Positions 22,546 to 36,600 of a stretch of 64,000 nucleotides of DNA are shown here, in pieces. Every line of letters starts with the position of its first letter. The stretch's first letter is position 1. The notes under the pieces were generated by a model. That model made no database searches. It was not told the DNA's origin and saw only the letters and a program-made list of their open reading frames with translations. The position numbers were made by a program, and so were the translations under genes. Source of the DNA: Inia geoffrensis (taxonomy: Eukaryota > Chordata > Mammalia > Artiodactyla > Iniidae); NCBI GenBank assembly GCA_036417435.1, contig CM070900.1, positions 33,581,496 through 33,645,495 on the forward strand, given 5' to 3'.

Positions 22546-24439
22546 TTTCTTTTGCAAATGCCTCAACACAGTGCAGAAAATAGAAAAAGAGATTCGATAT
22601 TTATTAAAGGAACACAGGATTTTTCAAAGATTGATGAAAATTAGAATTGACAGTGTTCTAAAGAATTCAGTGAGTTCCTAAAGTACTAAGACATTATTTA
22701 AATCAATTAATTTCCCCTATCCAGTGGTCATAGAGCATGGACATGAAGAACAGAATGTGGTTAAGTTTGGGGTGTTATCTTCAGAGAATTCCAACATCTG
22801 TTCCCAAACTCTGTCTAGGTTGTTGTGAAGACTTTATTGAAATATTGGGTAATTCTCACTTCTTTCTCTTCTTACAGGAATATGATTTTAATCTGACATA
22901 CTGTGGCCTAAACTGAGCATGACACAATATATACAATGTCCCAAATTTCATGCAAATTAAAAAAATTAGCTATTTGTTCTGAGAAAGCAGATTAATTAAA
23001 AGACAATAATTTTCCCAGGACATTTACTCAAAGGCACAAGTCATATCCATTTAAGTACTTATTTATCTTCCTGATTTAAGGAGCTCAGCCAAAATAATTT
23101 CCATCCAGAGCTCAAAAGGACATTTGCTAACTGAATTTAGAGCTCTATGATAAGAAAGTAGCTAAGTAACAGATGAACAAAAAAAGAAGCTAAGTTTATT
23201 TTTCTCTTATGGTGAATAATAGTAATGTTAACCATTGGAAATAATTGGAAATGATTCCAACTTCAGAAACCAACTCATTTTAGAACCTAGATAGGGCACA
23301 CAGAAATAATATACTTAGCAAATTCGGCTTCCTGTACCTTCCCATAATGCATTTATAATCTATACATCCCATTTGTTAGGTAATGTTGCAAGTTTCGTTT
23401 GAGACTTTATATAGAATAAACCATATTATCCAAGGGAGACAAGTGAAAAGAAATCATCACATTACTTTTATGTAGAACCAAATTTATTTTTTAAAAAAAC
23501 ACACACACATACAGTAGGAGTATAGCATATATTTCCTAATACAGAGATGAAATACTTTCTTATTTAAATCTAAACAGATTCAAATTTTGTAAAACAACCA
23601 AAATTACTTATTAATGTCATATTATGGAAAATTTAAACAGTGCTTGCAAAATATCACCTTCTCTAAAGTATGACTCAGTATTGTTTGTGAGATTCATCAA
23701 TCAAAACATGATTTGATTCTGTGCTGGTTTGTGCTCAATGTGATTTCAGAACCTGAAAGTAAATAATTAGAATGTGCCTTATCTCACTAAGCCACTGGGA
23801 GAGGTTCATTATGAATCCAGCAACAGACTTATGGTCCTGTGGTCATGCATCAAAAAGAAGAGCTGAGATTGTGTTTAGACCTTCAGAAAGTTTAGTCATC
23901 CATCTTTGTAGTTTCAGCACCATGAACAGTACACTTTCCTACAGTGGTGAGGGGGAAGGGACTGAAAATTCAGTTAGAGTTTTAGTAACCTTAAAGGAAC
24001 TCCTTTTCTGTATTATCAAACTAATTTACTGGAGGGTGAGTGAAAATGTACAAAAATCTATCAGACTAGTAATTAGATATTCGAGATTGCTTTAGGATCT
24101 TGATGTAGATTTAGTTTGTAGGCAACTTTTTAACCTAGTAGTCAAAGGATTTGCCCTATACGTTGTCCAACTCTTTTCCACTCTTCCAATTTCCAACAAC
24201 TTCTGCTAATTTTCTCTTTGTTGGAATGTATAATGTTGAGCAAAAGAAATATAAAAACAGTCTCCTTTACTGACAGCCGTAGGAAAAAAATCTGCTTTTA
24301 GGTGTATAATTATTGATATAAATGAGTGTTCAGCCATGTATTTATTTTCATCTCTATTTATCATGTGTCCAGAGATAGCATTTCTGTTGACACTGTATTT
24401 CTGAGATCAATGAAGGTTAGTGTCAATTCTTATTAAGCT
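22546..24439. other. Unique DNA, no gene seen
   Basis: No recognised repeat or exon apart from a short ACACACAC run near 23500. The 107-codon plus-strand frame at 23772-24095 has no recognisable domain or splice context. Confidence 0.5.
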
Positions 24440-24595
24440 GGCCATTCATTCAGTCATTCAGCAAATATTTACTGGGCCTAAATTCTGAACTAAACCCTCT
24501 TCTATGTACTGGAGTTAAAAGAAGTAAATAAAACTGATGCAATCCCTGCCACTCATGGGCAAGTCTAGTGAAGAGCAGGCATTACCAAAAAAAAC
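24440..24595 (+). mobile_element. Ancient interspersed repeat, 5' part, family not assigned
   Basis: 'attcattcagtcattcagca', 'aatatttactggg' and 'caatccctgccactcatggg' match the start of an old mammalian repeat whose longer copies appear near 42224 and 43970. Sense orientation. Confidence 0.5.
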
Positions 24596-24824
24596 TATAG
24601 CATACAAATTATACATCTTAAATTGAGATAAATATGATGGAAAAAAAGATACCATTAAAGTACATAGTAGCTGGGGATAAACTCTTTGTAAGGTTTGATA
24701 TTGGTCACGGAAGACTCACATGAAAAGATGCCTTGATTTCTTGCCTGAATGTCAAAAATAACCTCTAAAGTGGATTTCACACACTCACTCTATTTCCCGT
24801 CTAAACTGTGTCCCACACTTTAGT

Positions 24825-25105
24825 CAGAGTTATATCTTTGCCATGTGTTAACATGACCATGCTTGTCTCCTCATTGATTCTCTTCACTGGTTTCATGGCT
24901 TCCCGTTAGTCTTAAGACTAAAATCTTAAGATTAAAACCCTTGCTAGGAATGATCAGGAACTGTAATGACTATCTCTCTTTATATTTGGAATCCCATTTC
25001 TTCTATAGCCTCTGTATTTCTCAGGCATACTTTCTCCATACTGGGGGCAAAGGTCCCCATGAAACTCATGTTTATGCCATTCTAATGGTTCTAAATCTCA
25101 GTTCC
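24825..25105 (+). mobile_element. L2-like fragment
   Basis: 'tggtttcatggcttcccgtt', 'gtcttaagactaaaatctta' and 'atcccatttcttctatagcc' are in the order expected of the sense L2 middle region. Diverged. Confidence 0.5.
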
Positions 25106-26570
25106 CCAAATTACATGGACTAGGGGAGAGAAATCTTCCAAAAGAAAGAGATGAACAATGGATAAAATAACACATATTCTCTCTAGTCATGTAATTAGAA
25201 TAAAATTATTCTGCATATAGTGTATTTTTCCAGCTGACAGCTAATGTTCTTTTTATTTAAACAGGTATATAAAGCAATTTGCTACAGTAAATTCCCACAT
25301 AATGAAATAATTTAAAAGTCTCTTGGGGATATTTGGATAGAGGTCGAAAGTTTGTGAGGTAAATTATTTTATGCTCTCTGTATTCTGGTTCTAGAAAATG
25401 ATTGGATTTAAATGTTGATATTTTGAGTTCATTTAGTAATATTAAATACAGTTAACATTATTGATTTCCTGCCATATTCCAGGCACTTTGTTTGTGTTAC
25501 CTCTCATAACTTTCTTGCTCCTGTTGTTGTTATTCCTTAATTTTTGATGGGAACCTATGGAGAATTTCATGCTTACTGAGATAACACAAAAGCACTGCTT
25601 TTTAAAGCATGTGAGTTTTTGTTTATTGACAATGGAGTATTGCAACATAAAAGGTGTGTTGGGAAAACTCTATCATAAAGCTGCTTTTCTTCTTGTATAG
25701 CTTTTGTCTACTTCTTTTATTAGTGTCCAGGAGGCTCAAAATCCTAGGCCAAAATCGTATCTCTAATATCAAGATTATGACATGTGTAACAGATTGGGCA
25801 TAGGAAAGTGTAAATCATTTGAAGGCTATAGATTTAGCTACCCACTTGGAACAATAAATTATGTGTATGTACTGGACCATTGGTGTATAACTGGACAAAG
25901 TATGAAGTTGGTTTCAAGCTGGAAGGGTTACAAATCAAATGATATTAATGGTATAGCATGGATAGGTACCCTGGGGTAGATATCTTGGGATTACTGAGTA
26001 GGTAGTATGTTCTCTATTAGACAAGGTAGGTATGTCCCCTAAGAAATTCTCATTGAGAAGTTGAGAATTTATTCAGTTATTCACCTCTAAATCATATATG
26101 GCTAATGTTAAATTGACAATTATGCTAATTTTTGTTTTGTTTTATTATGTTTTGTTTAAGTGCATAAATTTGTAATTTCCAACAGAACTATGTCACTTTT
26201 CATGTCTTTATTATCTTTTATTTTTATACTTATTTCTTTAGGTGAGATCCTGAGATACTTAAATTGGTCATCCAACAATTGAAGTTCTATAATAGTAAAA
26301 CTGTGGAAATCCTGTGTAATTATTACTCTATTCTTTGTGACAGAGTTTTTACTTTATATCAACATTAACAAAATACCCTGATTTAGAATCAGCATGAAGT
26401 AATGCATAAGCTTTCCCCTGTCTTTCAGTATCTTAGTGGTTTAAATTGATGTCTTACTGAAAGTCAGACTTTCTAAAAGAAGAGACACTTTCAATAGAGA
26501 AAATCCCCCAAATTCTCTTCTTTCAATCAAGTTTCATCCTGTGACACTTACCTAGGTTAGCTTGGAACAT
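25106..26570. other. Unique DNA, no gene seen
   Basis: No exon recognised. A weak antisense MIR trace, 'ttcctgccatattccaggc', lies near 25466. Confidence 0.45.
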
Positions 26571-26574
26571 GTCA

Positions 26575-26800
26575 CTATTACCTACATTTGTAGAGTGTCA
26601 AGCTGTTAATGTCCTAAATATTTTGACAAGCACCGTCTAGTTTAACTTTCATAATTACCCCCTGAGATAAGTACAGTCATTATTTTTAGGTTGAGGTATA
26701 TGAATCTGGATTCTACAATAGAACAGTTTGTTAAAATGAAGCTGGGACTCCAAATTTCTTCTGTTTGACCAGACTTCACACTCTTAGTACTACGTTAGAA
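26575..26800 (-). mobile_element. MIR-like fragment
   Basis: Antisense MIR pattern: 'tttaactttcataattaccc', 'cctgagataagtacagtcat', 'tatttttaggttgaggtata' and 'aatgaagctgggactcc'. Diverged. Confidence 0.6.
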
Positions 26801-27237
26801 ATCAAAGAACAACTCATTTTAGGTGGCCCCAGGCTGCTTCTAGATATTACTTTACAGCACTGGCTTTTTATTAAAATTTTGTTTTGGTTGTTCAGTTTCT
26901 TTTGCCAAATTGCCAAGTACGCAAAATGCCCCATAATGTACTGTATAGTAACTTGTCTTGTCCATTTAAGTGTAGATAAAATTCTCAGAGCCTGTCTTAG
27001 ATACGCCTCCAGAATGTCAGTGTGGATTTAGAATTATACTGGAAAGAATGACTGAAGAGTTTTTCTTCAGTAGCCTTTATGAATGTATTCCTGGGATGAA
27101 GAACTTAATCAGGTGTCTGAAAAATGGAAAGATTTAAAAGTTTTTGTCAGTTTTCATATTCACTGACTTTTGTGAAGTTTGTAATGAGATCTGAGTATGT
27201 ATTTTTGTGACTTTAAGATGTTTCTTTTTGATTTATA

Positions 27238-27462
27238 TCAGGGTCTCTCAACCTCAGTACTACTGACATTTTGGATAGACAATTCTTTATTATGGGAGAC
27301 TGGCCTCTGCACTGTAGGATGTTTCAAGGCATCCATGACCTCTGTCCATTAGAGGTCAACATCAGCACCCTGTTGTGACGAACAGAAATGTCTCTCGGCA
27401 TTTCCAAATGCTCTGTGAGAGAGGGCAAAATTGCCCCTATTTGATAACCACTGATCTATAGG
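27238..27462 (-). mobile_element. MER20-like hAT element
   Basis: 'cagggtctctcaacctcagt', 'actactgacattttgg', 'gcactgtaggatgtttcaag', 'aatgtctctcggcatttcc' and 'ggcaaaattgcccc' then 'tgataaccactg' cover the 219-bp MER20 element end to end in reverse orientation, with matching inverted termini. Confidence 0.85.
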
Positions 27463-29030
27463 TATACACTTCACAGAGATGCAAAACTTCCTTATTTTAT
27501 GGAATGTAAACAAATGCCAGTGCTTTTTAAAGTCATGAGTATCCTGATTTCATTGTTGTTAAAGGGGAACTCCTAATTGATCACTGTTGTGTGCTTTTTA
27601 CTTACTGTTAGATATACTGATTGCATTACTCTCAAGCCAATTATTACCATTTAAAATCCTCAGAAAGGTCTTTGCTGTGTAAGTGTTCAAAGATCCCATA
27701 TGAGGTGAAATGGCAGATCTTTTTATCTGAGAACTCAATAAAGGAAGTATTTCAGAGGAAGTAGCAGCTATATAAGCTATTTTTTCCTATTAAGTCTACC
27801 CTTTCCTACAATCTCAGACTCTTGAGTTGAGGCAGAGTTGCCAGCTTGTAGTAGCCTCATTTTTCAAAGAAATTTTATTTCCTTGTCTTACCACTGGGCC
27901 TTGGTTGAAGCTATTCTGGGCCACTCCTCTAATTTCCAAGCATCAGATCTCAAAGATAAGGATTTCAGGTATGACTCCTTTCCCTGCTTCAGGTTCTAGC
28001 CTCCTTAGGCATACTAGTCTATGCATTCTGAGAAACCAACGTGGAATATGAAGGAATGAAGATTTGCTAAGGTACTCAAGAATGTAACAACTGACTCCCA
28101 CTTCTTTATACTGGCATAACTAAGTCATTAAAATGACCTTTTGCAGAACCAAAATTCTCTTCAAGGTGACTTTTCCATCCATTTCCATATTTTAAAATAG
28201 ATGTCAGCTTCTCTCTCCAAAAGACAAGTGATCTCTTAAGCTAAATGGTAAGGAGTTTTAGTTACCAGTTTTTATACCACCCAGTGATGCAGTGTCCTTG
28301 CAAAAAGCAATCTGCTTTTTCGATCAGTTGCAAAATTCAGTGGCCACAAACGGGGAAGGGGGCAGGAAAGAAAACCCCACAAGCATAGTTGTCCTGGTTT
28401 GAGGATGTCATTAAGAAGCCTATTCTGGTTCATGGCCAGATACTTCCTGGCTGCCTTTGTGGAAAGCCAATCCACTCGTTTATGTTTGGTGATGCAAAGA
28501 GCTATTTTTGTTGTTGAGTGCAGTTGCCTCCATTTAGGAGTACTTAAAATGAGCACACATTCTTTCTGCAAAATTATTCCATTTTCATTTTATGAAATGA
28601 TTTATTGGATGGCTCCCAAAATGATTACCTAGAAATGTCAGGTAAAGGTTAATTCAATACCATGGAGCAGGGTAGTATAAGACTTGTGTGGCATGAGGTT
28701 GATAATACTATTTGTTTTAGGAAAGGAAATGGAATGATATAGCATAACACCATGGGTACCTGACATTATTTTTCAATTTATCTGTGGTAAATAAATACAT
28801 TTTGAACGTCTTTTCCATTTCATAAAAAGTGGGAATGTTTTTGAAAGACTGGCCTCACATTGCTATTTGAAAATAAGTGCTAGAATAACAGGAATATTTT
28901 CATTTCTGCTGAAACATTATCTCCAAATGAAGTTATGATATGGAAGAAAAGTTAGCTGTGGGGAGGCAGGTGAAGTAAATTTTTGCAGACATATTATTAC
29001 ATAGTATTTTTGAGCATATAGAAGCTCTCA
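27463..29030. other. Unique DNA, no gene seen
   Basis: Open frames on both strands at 28272-28632 (up to 99 codons) overlap each other and show no known domain. No recognised repeat. Confidence 0.45.
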
Positions 29031-29034
29031 GTCA

Positions 29035-29165
29035 GAAAATGGGGGCTTGATTCCTGGCTGCAGCACTGGTTTATTGAATATATGATGTTGGGGAAATTAC
29101 TCAACTTCTTAAGCTTTAGTTTCCTCATTTATAACATGAATAATGCAGAACACAATTCTTTGCAC
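29035..29165 (+). mobile_element. MIR-like fragment
   Basis: 'gggggcttgattcctggctg', 'gggaaattactcaacttctt' and 'agtttcctcatttataacat' follow sense MIR order. Confidence 0.6.
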
Positions 29166-29169
29166 ACAG

Positions 29170-29243
29170 GGAACTATTCCTTTATTCTACCTATTCCTTT
29201 ATTCAAGAACTATTTATGAAGCACCAAATGTGTGCTAGGAATG
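29170..29243 (+). mobile_element. Left piece of an ancient repeat split by L1
   Basis: 'ttcaagaactatttatgaag' and 'caccaaatgtgtgctagg' are the first part of the old repeat that resumes at 42224 ('ggaacggttttaagttctgg'). The short duplication 'aggaatg' (29237-29243) and 'aggaacg' (42224-42230) marks where the L1 entered it. Confidence 0.6.
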
Positions 29244-29550
29244 TTTTTTTCCCCCAACTTTATTGAGATATAATTTACATACAACATTGTGTAAGTTTAA
29301 GGTGTACAGTGTAACGATTTGATACTCATATATTGCAAAATGTATATATTGCAAAACCCAACTAACAGTAGGGTCAGTTAGCATATTCATCACCTCACAT
29401 AATTACTGTTTCAATTTTGTGTTGAGAATATTTATATCTACTTGCTCAGCACATTTCAAGTATATAATACAGTATTACTAACTATAATCACCATTCTGCA
29501 TATTAAATTCCAAAATATATTCATCTTAGAGCTGGAAATTTGTATCTTTT

Positions 29551-29751
29551 TTTTTTTTTGTGGTACGCGGGCCTCTCACTGTTGTGGCCTCTCCCGTTGT
29601 GGAGCACAGGCTCCGGACGCGCAGGCTCAGTGGCCATGGCTCACGGGCCCAGCCGCTCTGCGGCATGTGGGATCTTCCCGGACTGGGGCACGTACCCGTG
29701 TCCCCTGCATCGGCAGGTGGACTCTCAACCACTGCACCACCAGGGAAGCCC
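29551..29751 (-). mobile_element. CHR SINE, short form, nested in old L1 3' UTR
   Basis: Antisense copy bounded by a T run and 'accagggaagccc'. The duplication 'ggaaatttgtatctttt' at 29534-29550 and 29752-29768 is perfect over 17 bases, so the SINE is younger than the host L1. Confidence 0.96.
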
Positions 29752-29984
29752 GGAAATTTGTATCTTTTGACTAACATCTTTCATTTCTCCCACCCCCTAG
29801 TCCCTGGCAACCATCATTCTACTCTGTTTTTGTGAGTTTATCTTTTTTAGATTCTACATATAAGTGATATCATACAGTGTTTGTCTTTCTCTGACTTATT
29901 TCACTTAGCATAATGCCCTCAAGGTCCATCCAAGTTGGCCCAAAGCCATGATCTCCTTCTTTCTTATGGCAGAATTGTATTCCA

Positions 29985-30037
29985 TTGTATGTATATATTT
30001 TTATATATATGTAAATGTATGTACATGTATATAGGTA

Positions 30038-30075
<38 letters not shown>

Positions 30076-30085
30076 CATACATGCA
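29985..30085. repeat. TA/TG-rich compound microsatellite
   Basis: Irregular 'gtatatat' runs, then (TG)5 and (TA)12 between 29985 and 30085, inside the ORF2 remnant of the old L1. It appears to have expanded after insertion, since the flanking ORF2 text continues on both sides. Confidence 0.85.
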
Positions 30086-33000
30086 CACTACCCCTTCTTT
30101 ATCCATTCATCCATAGATGGACGCTTAGGTTGTTTCCATATCTTGGCTGTGTAGTAATGCTACAGTGAACATAGGAGTGCAGATATGTCTTCAAGAGAGT
30201 GATTTCATATTCTTTGGATATATACCCAGAAGTGAAATGCCTGGATCATGTGGTAGTTCTCTTTTAAATTTTGAAGAACCTTCATACTGGTTTTCTTAGT
30301 GGCTGTGCCAACTTACATTCCCACCAGTAGTGCATGAATGTTCCCTTTCTCCCCATCTAATACTTGTTATTACTTGTCTTTTTGATAATAGCCATTCTCA
30401 CAGATGTAACACCCTTGATTAAATTTATTCTTAAGTATTTTATTATTTTTGATGCTATTGTGAATAGGATTGTTTCCTTTATTTTTCAGATATTTTCTTG
30501 TTAATGCATAGAAACACAATTCATTTCTCTATGTTGAATTTTTGTCTTCCAACTCTACTCATTTATTTAACAGGTTTTGGTGGAGTCTTTAGGATTTTAT
30601 ATACTATATATCATCGGCAGCCAAACATTTTACTTCTTCCTTTCTGATCTGGAGACCTTTTATTTCTTTCTCTTGCTTGATCACTCTGGTGAAGACTTTA
30701 GTATTATACTGAATAAGAGTGGTGAGAGTGGGCATCCTTGGCTTTTTCCTCATCTGAGAGTAAAAATTTTCAGCTAAAAGCTTTTGAGTGTCATGTCAGC
30801 TGTAAGTTTGTCATATGTGCCCTTTATTATGTTGAGGTACATTTCTTTTATACCCACTTTGCTGAGTTTTTATCATGAAAGGTTGTTGAATTTTGTCAAG
30901 TGCTTTTTCTGCATCTATTGAAATGACCATATGATTTTTGTTTTTGTTTCTATTAATGTGGTATATCACATTTATTGATCTGCATATGTTGAACCATCCT
31001 TGCATCCCTGGAATCAGTCCCACTTGATCATGGTGTATGATTTGTTTAATGCTATGTTGAATTCAGTTTGCTCATATTTTGCTGAGAATTTTTGCATCTA
31101 TATTAATCAGGGATATTGACCTGTAGTTTCTTTTTTTTACTTCTGATAGCATCCTTATCTGGCTTTGGTATCGAGTAATGCTAGCCTAATAAAATGAGAT
31201 TGGAAATGTTGCCGTCTCTTTAATTTTTTGGAAGAGTTTGAGAAGAATTAGCATTAATTCTTATTTAAATGTTTGGTAAAATTTATTGGGTAAACCATCC
31301 TGGAATTTTCTTTGTTGGGAGACTTTTGATTACTGATTTAATCCTTACTTATTATTTGCTGTTCATATTTTCTGTTTATTCATGATTCAGTTATGGTAGG
31401 TTGTACAATTCTAGGAATTTATTCATTTCTTCTAGGTTGCCAAATATGTTGGTGTATAATTGTTTATAGTAAGTCTCTTATGATTCTTTATATTTCTGTG
31501 GTATCAGTTGTAATGCCTCTTCTTTCATTTCTGATTTTATTTGGGTCTTTTTTTTTTTCTTGGTGAATCTAGCTAAAGGTTTGTCAATTTTATCTTTTCA
31601 AAAAGCCAGCTGTTAATTTCACTGATATTTTCTGTTGTCTTTTTAGTCTCTACTTCATTTCTTTTTGCTCTGATCTTTGTTATTTCTTTCTTATACTAAC
31701 TTTGGGTTTCATTTGTTCTTTTTCTAGTTCCTTGAGGTATAAAGTTATTTTGTTTACTTGAAATCTGTCTTCTTTTGTAGGTGTTTATTACTAAAAGTTC
31801 TCTCTCAGCACTGCTTTTGCAGCATCCCATATATTTTGGTATGTTTTGCTTTCATTTTCATTTGTTTCAATATTTCTTTATTTCCCTTTTGATTTTTTTC
31901 TTTGATTCATTGGTTGTTAAGTGTGTTGTTTAATTTCCACATGTTCGTGAATTTTCCAACTTTCCTCTTGTTATTGATTTTTCGTTTTATATTATTATGG
32001 TTGGAAAACATACTTAGTATGATTTCAGTCTTCTTAAATTGGCCAAGACTTGTTTTGTTACCTATCATATAACATATCCTGAAGAATATGTTCCATGTGT
32101 GCTTGAGAAGAATGTGTACTCTGCTGCTGTTTGATGCAGTGTTCTGTGTATGCCTGTTAGGTCCGTTTGGTCTAAAGTATAGTTCGAGTCCAAGGTTTCC
32201 TTTTCATTTTTTGTTCCTCTTCATCTTTGAAAGTGGGTATTGAAGTCCTCTATTATTGTATTGTTGTCTATGTCTCCCTTCAGTTCTGTTAGTATTTGCT
32301 TAATATATTTAGGTGTTTGGATGTAGGGTACATATATTATTTATGACTGTTATATCTTCTTGATGAATTGACTTCTTTATCATTATATAATGACCTTCTT
32401 TGTCTCTAGTTACAATTCTTGGTTTAAAATCTGCTTTGTCTGAAACATGTATAGCCATCCCTACTCTTTTTTGGTTTCCACTTTCATGGAATATCTTTTT
32501 CTATATCTTCACTTTGAGCCTAAGTGTGTCCTTAAAGCTGAAGTGAGCACTTTGTAGGCAGCATATAGTTGGGTCTTGTTTTTTAAATCAACCAGCCACT
32601 CTATGCGTTTTGTTTGCAGAACTTATTCCATTTACATTAAGATTAATTATTGATAGATGAAGACTGACTAATGCCATCTTATTGTTTTCTGGCTTTTTTA
32701 TAGTTCCATTCTTCCTTTCTCTCTCCAGCTGCTTTCCTTTGTGAATTGATAATTTTTAATAGTGATATGCTTTAATTCCCTTCTATTCTTCTTTTGTGAA
32801 TCTACTGTAGGTTTTTGCTGTGTGATCAACATGAGGCTTACATTAAACTTCTTATAAATATCTACTTTATCCTGATAACAAGTTAACTGTTTCTGCATAC
32901 AAAACTCTACTTTTTTATTCCTCCTTTCCATTTATGTCTTTGATGCCGTAATTCACCTCTTTCATGTTACTAGTTAGCATCCTTTCATTTCAGCTTGAAG

Positions 33001-33664
33001 AACTCCTTTCAGTATTTCTCATAAGGCAGGTCTAGTGGCGATGAACTCCCTTCAGTTTTTATTTGTCTGAGAAAGTCTTTATCTTTTCTTCATTTCTGAA
33101 GGACAACTTTGCTGGGTAAAGTATTCTTATTTGGCAGTTTTTTCTTTTAGCACTTGGAATATATTATCCCACTCTCTCCTGGCTTAAATGGTTTTTGCTG
33201 AGAAATCCACTGATAGCCTCATGGGGGTTCACTTGTAAATTGCAACTTCTTTTCTCTTACTACTTTTAAGAAACTCTGCTTGTCTTTGATATATATTTAT
33301 TAACATCTTTCTTGGGGTATAATTGCTTTACAATGGTGTGTTAGTTTCTGCTTTATAACGAAGTGAATCAGTTATACATATACATATGTTCCCATATCTC
33401 TTCCCTCTTGTGTCTCCCTCCCTCCCAGCCTCCCTATCCCACCCCTCCAGGCGGTCACAAAGCACCGAGCTGATATCTCTGTGCCATGCAGCTGCTTACC
33501 ACTAGCTATCTACCTTATGTTTGTTAGTATATATATGTCCATGTCTCTCTCTCACCCTATCACAGCTCACCCTTCCCCCTCCACACATCCTTAAGTCCAT
33601 TCTCCAGTAGGTCTGTGTCTTTATTCCTGTCTGACCCCTAGGTTCTTCATAACATTTTTTCCCC

Positions 33665-36600
33665 TTAAATTCCATATATATGTGTTAGCATACGGTATTT
33701 GTCTTTCTCTTTCTGACTTACTTCACTCTGTATGACAGACTCGAGGTCTATCCACCTCATTACAAATAGCTCAATTTCGTTTCTTTTTATGGCTGAGTAA
33801 TATCCCATTGTATATATGGGCCACATCTTCTTTATCCATTCATCCGACGATGGGCACTTAGGTTGTTTCCATCTCCGGGCTATTGTACATAGAGCTGCAG
33901 TGAACATTTTGGTACGTGACTCTTTTTGACTTTTGGTTTTCTCAGGGTATATGCCCAGTAGTGGGATTCCTGGGTCATATGGTAGTTCTATTTGTAGTTT
34001 TTTAAGGAACCTCCATACTGTTCTCCATAGTGGCTGAACCAATTCACATTCCCAGCAGCAGTGCAAGAGTTCTCCCTTTTCTCCACACCCTCTCCAGCAT
34101 TTATTGTTCCTAGATTTTTTAATCATGGCCATTCTGACTGGTGTGAGATGATATCTCATTGTAGTTTTGATTTGCATTTCTCTAATGATTAATGATGTTG
34201 AGCATTCTTTCATGTGTTTGTTGGCAGTCTGTGTATCTTCTTTGGAGAAATGTCTGTTTAGGTCTTCTGCCCATTTTTGGATTGGGTTGTTTGTTTTTTT
34301 GTTATTGAGCTGCATGAGCTGCTTGTAAATTTTGGAGATTAATCCTTTGTCAGTTGATTCATTTGAAAATATTTTCTCCCATTCTGAGGGTTGTCTTTTA
34401 GTCTTGTTTATGGTTTGCTTTGCTGTGCAAAAGCTTTGAAGTTTCATTAGGTCTCATTTGTTTATTTTTGTTTTTATTTCCATTTCTCCAGGAGGTGGGT
34501 CAAAAAGGATCTTGCTGTGATTTATGTCATAGAGTGTTCTGCCTATGTTTTTCTCTAAGAGTTTGATAGTTTCTGGCCTTACATTCAGGTCTTTAATCCA
34601 TTTTGAGCTTAATTTTGTATATGGTGTTAGGGAGTGATCTAATCTCATACTTTAACATGTACCTGTCCAGTTTTCCCGGCACCACTTATTGAAGAGGCTG
34701 TCCTTTCTCCACTTTATATTCCTGCCACCTTTATTAAAGATAAGGTGTACATATGTGCGTGAGTTTATCTCTGGGCCATCTATCCTGTTCCATTGATCTA
34801 TATTTCTGTTTTTGTGCCAGTACCATACTGTCTTGATTACTGTAGCTTTGTAGTATAGTCTGAAGTCAGGGGTCTGATTCCTCAAGCTAAATTTTTCTTT
34901 CTCAAGATTGCTTTAGCTATTCAGAGTCTTTTGTGCTTCCATACAAATTGTGAAATTTTTTGTTCTAGTTCTGTGAAAAATGCCAGTGCTAGTTTGATAG
35001 GGATTGCATTGAATCTATAGATTGCTTTGGGTAGTAGAGTCATTTTCACAATGTTGATTCTTCCAATCCAAGAGCATGGTATATCTCTCCATCTATTTGT
35101 GTCATCTTTAATTTCTTTCATCAGTGTCTTATAATTTTCTGCATACAGGTCTTTTGTCTCCTTAGGTAGGTTTATTCCTAGATATTTTATTCTTTTTGTT
35201 ACAGTGGTAAGTGGGAGTGTTTTCTTGATTTCACTTTCAGATTTTTCATCACTAGTATATAGGAATGCCAGAGATTTCTGTGCATTAATTTTGTATCCTG
35301 CTACTTTACCAAATTCATTGATCAGCTCTAGTAGTTTTCTGGTAGCATCTTTAGGATTCTCTATGTATAGTATCATGTTATCCGCAAACAGTGACAGCTT
35401 TACTTCTTCTTTTCCGATTTGGATTCCTTTTATTTCCTTTTCTTCTCTGATTGCTGTGGCTAAAACTTCCAAAACTGTGTTGAATAAGAGTGGTGAGAGT
35501 GGGCAACCTTGTCTTGTTCCTGATCTTAGTGGAAATGCTTTCAGTTTTTCACCATTGAGGATGATGTTGGCTGTGGGCTTGTCATATATGGCCTTTATTA
35601 TGTTGAGGAAAGTTCCCCCTATGCCTACTTTCTGGAGGGTTTTTTATCATAAATGGGTGTTGAATTTTGTCGAAAGCTTTCTCTGCATCTATTGAGATGA
35701 TCATATGGTTTTTCTCCTTCAATTTGTTAATATGGTTTATCACATTGATAGATTTGTGTATATTGAAGAATCCTTGCATTCCTGGAGAAAACCGCACTTG
35801 ATCATGGTGTATGATCGTTTTAATGTGCTGTAGGATTCTGTTTGCTAGTATTTTGTTGAGGATTTTTGCATCTATGTTCATCAGTGATATTGACCTATAG
35901 TTTTCTTTCTTTGTGACATCTTTGTCTGGTTTTGGTATCAGAGTGACGGTGACCTTGTAGAATGAGTTTGGGAGTGTTCCTCCCTCTGCTATATTTTGGA
36001 AGGGTTTGAGAAGGATAGGTGTTAGCTTTTCTCTAAATGTTTGATAGAATTTGCCTGTGAAGCCATCTGGTACTGGGCTTTTATTTGTTGGAAGATTTTT
36101 AATTACAGTTTCAATTTCAGTGTTTGTGATTGGTCTGTTCATATTTTCTATTCCTGATTCAGTCTTGGTAGTTTGTGCATTTCTAAGAATTTGTCCATTT
36201 CTTCCAGATTGTCCATTTTATTGGCATAGATTTGCTTGTAGTAATCTCTCATGATCTTTTTTATTTCTGCAGTGTCAGTTGTTACTTCTCCTGTTGCATT
36301 TCTAATTCTACTGATTTGTGTCTTCTTCCTTTTTTTCTTGGTGAGTCTGGCTAATGATTTATGTATTTTGTTTATCTTCTCAAAGAACCAGCTTTTAGTT
36401 TTATTGATCTTTGCTATTGTTTCCTTCATTTCTTTTTCATTTATTTCTGATCTGATATTTATGATTTCTTTCCTTCTGCTAACTTTGGGGTTTTTTTGTT
36501 CTTCTCTCTCTGATTGCTTGAGGTGCAAGATTAGGTTGTTTATTCGAGATGTTTCCTGCTTCTTAAGGTGGGCTTGTATTGCTATAAACTTCCCTCTTAG

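Noticed and set aside
28272..28632. Overlapping 99- and 77-codon frames on opposite strands
   Set aside because: No known domain and no splice borders. Two-strand overlap suggests chance.
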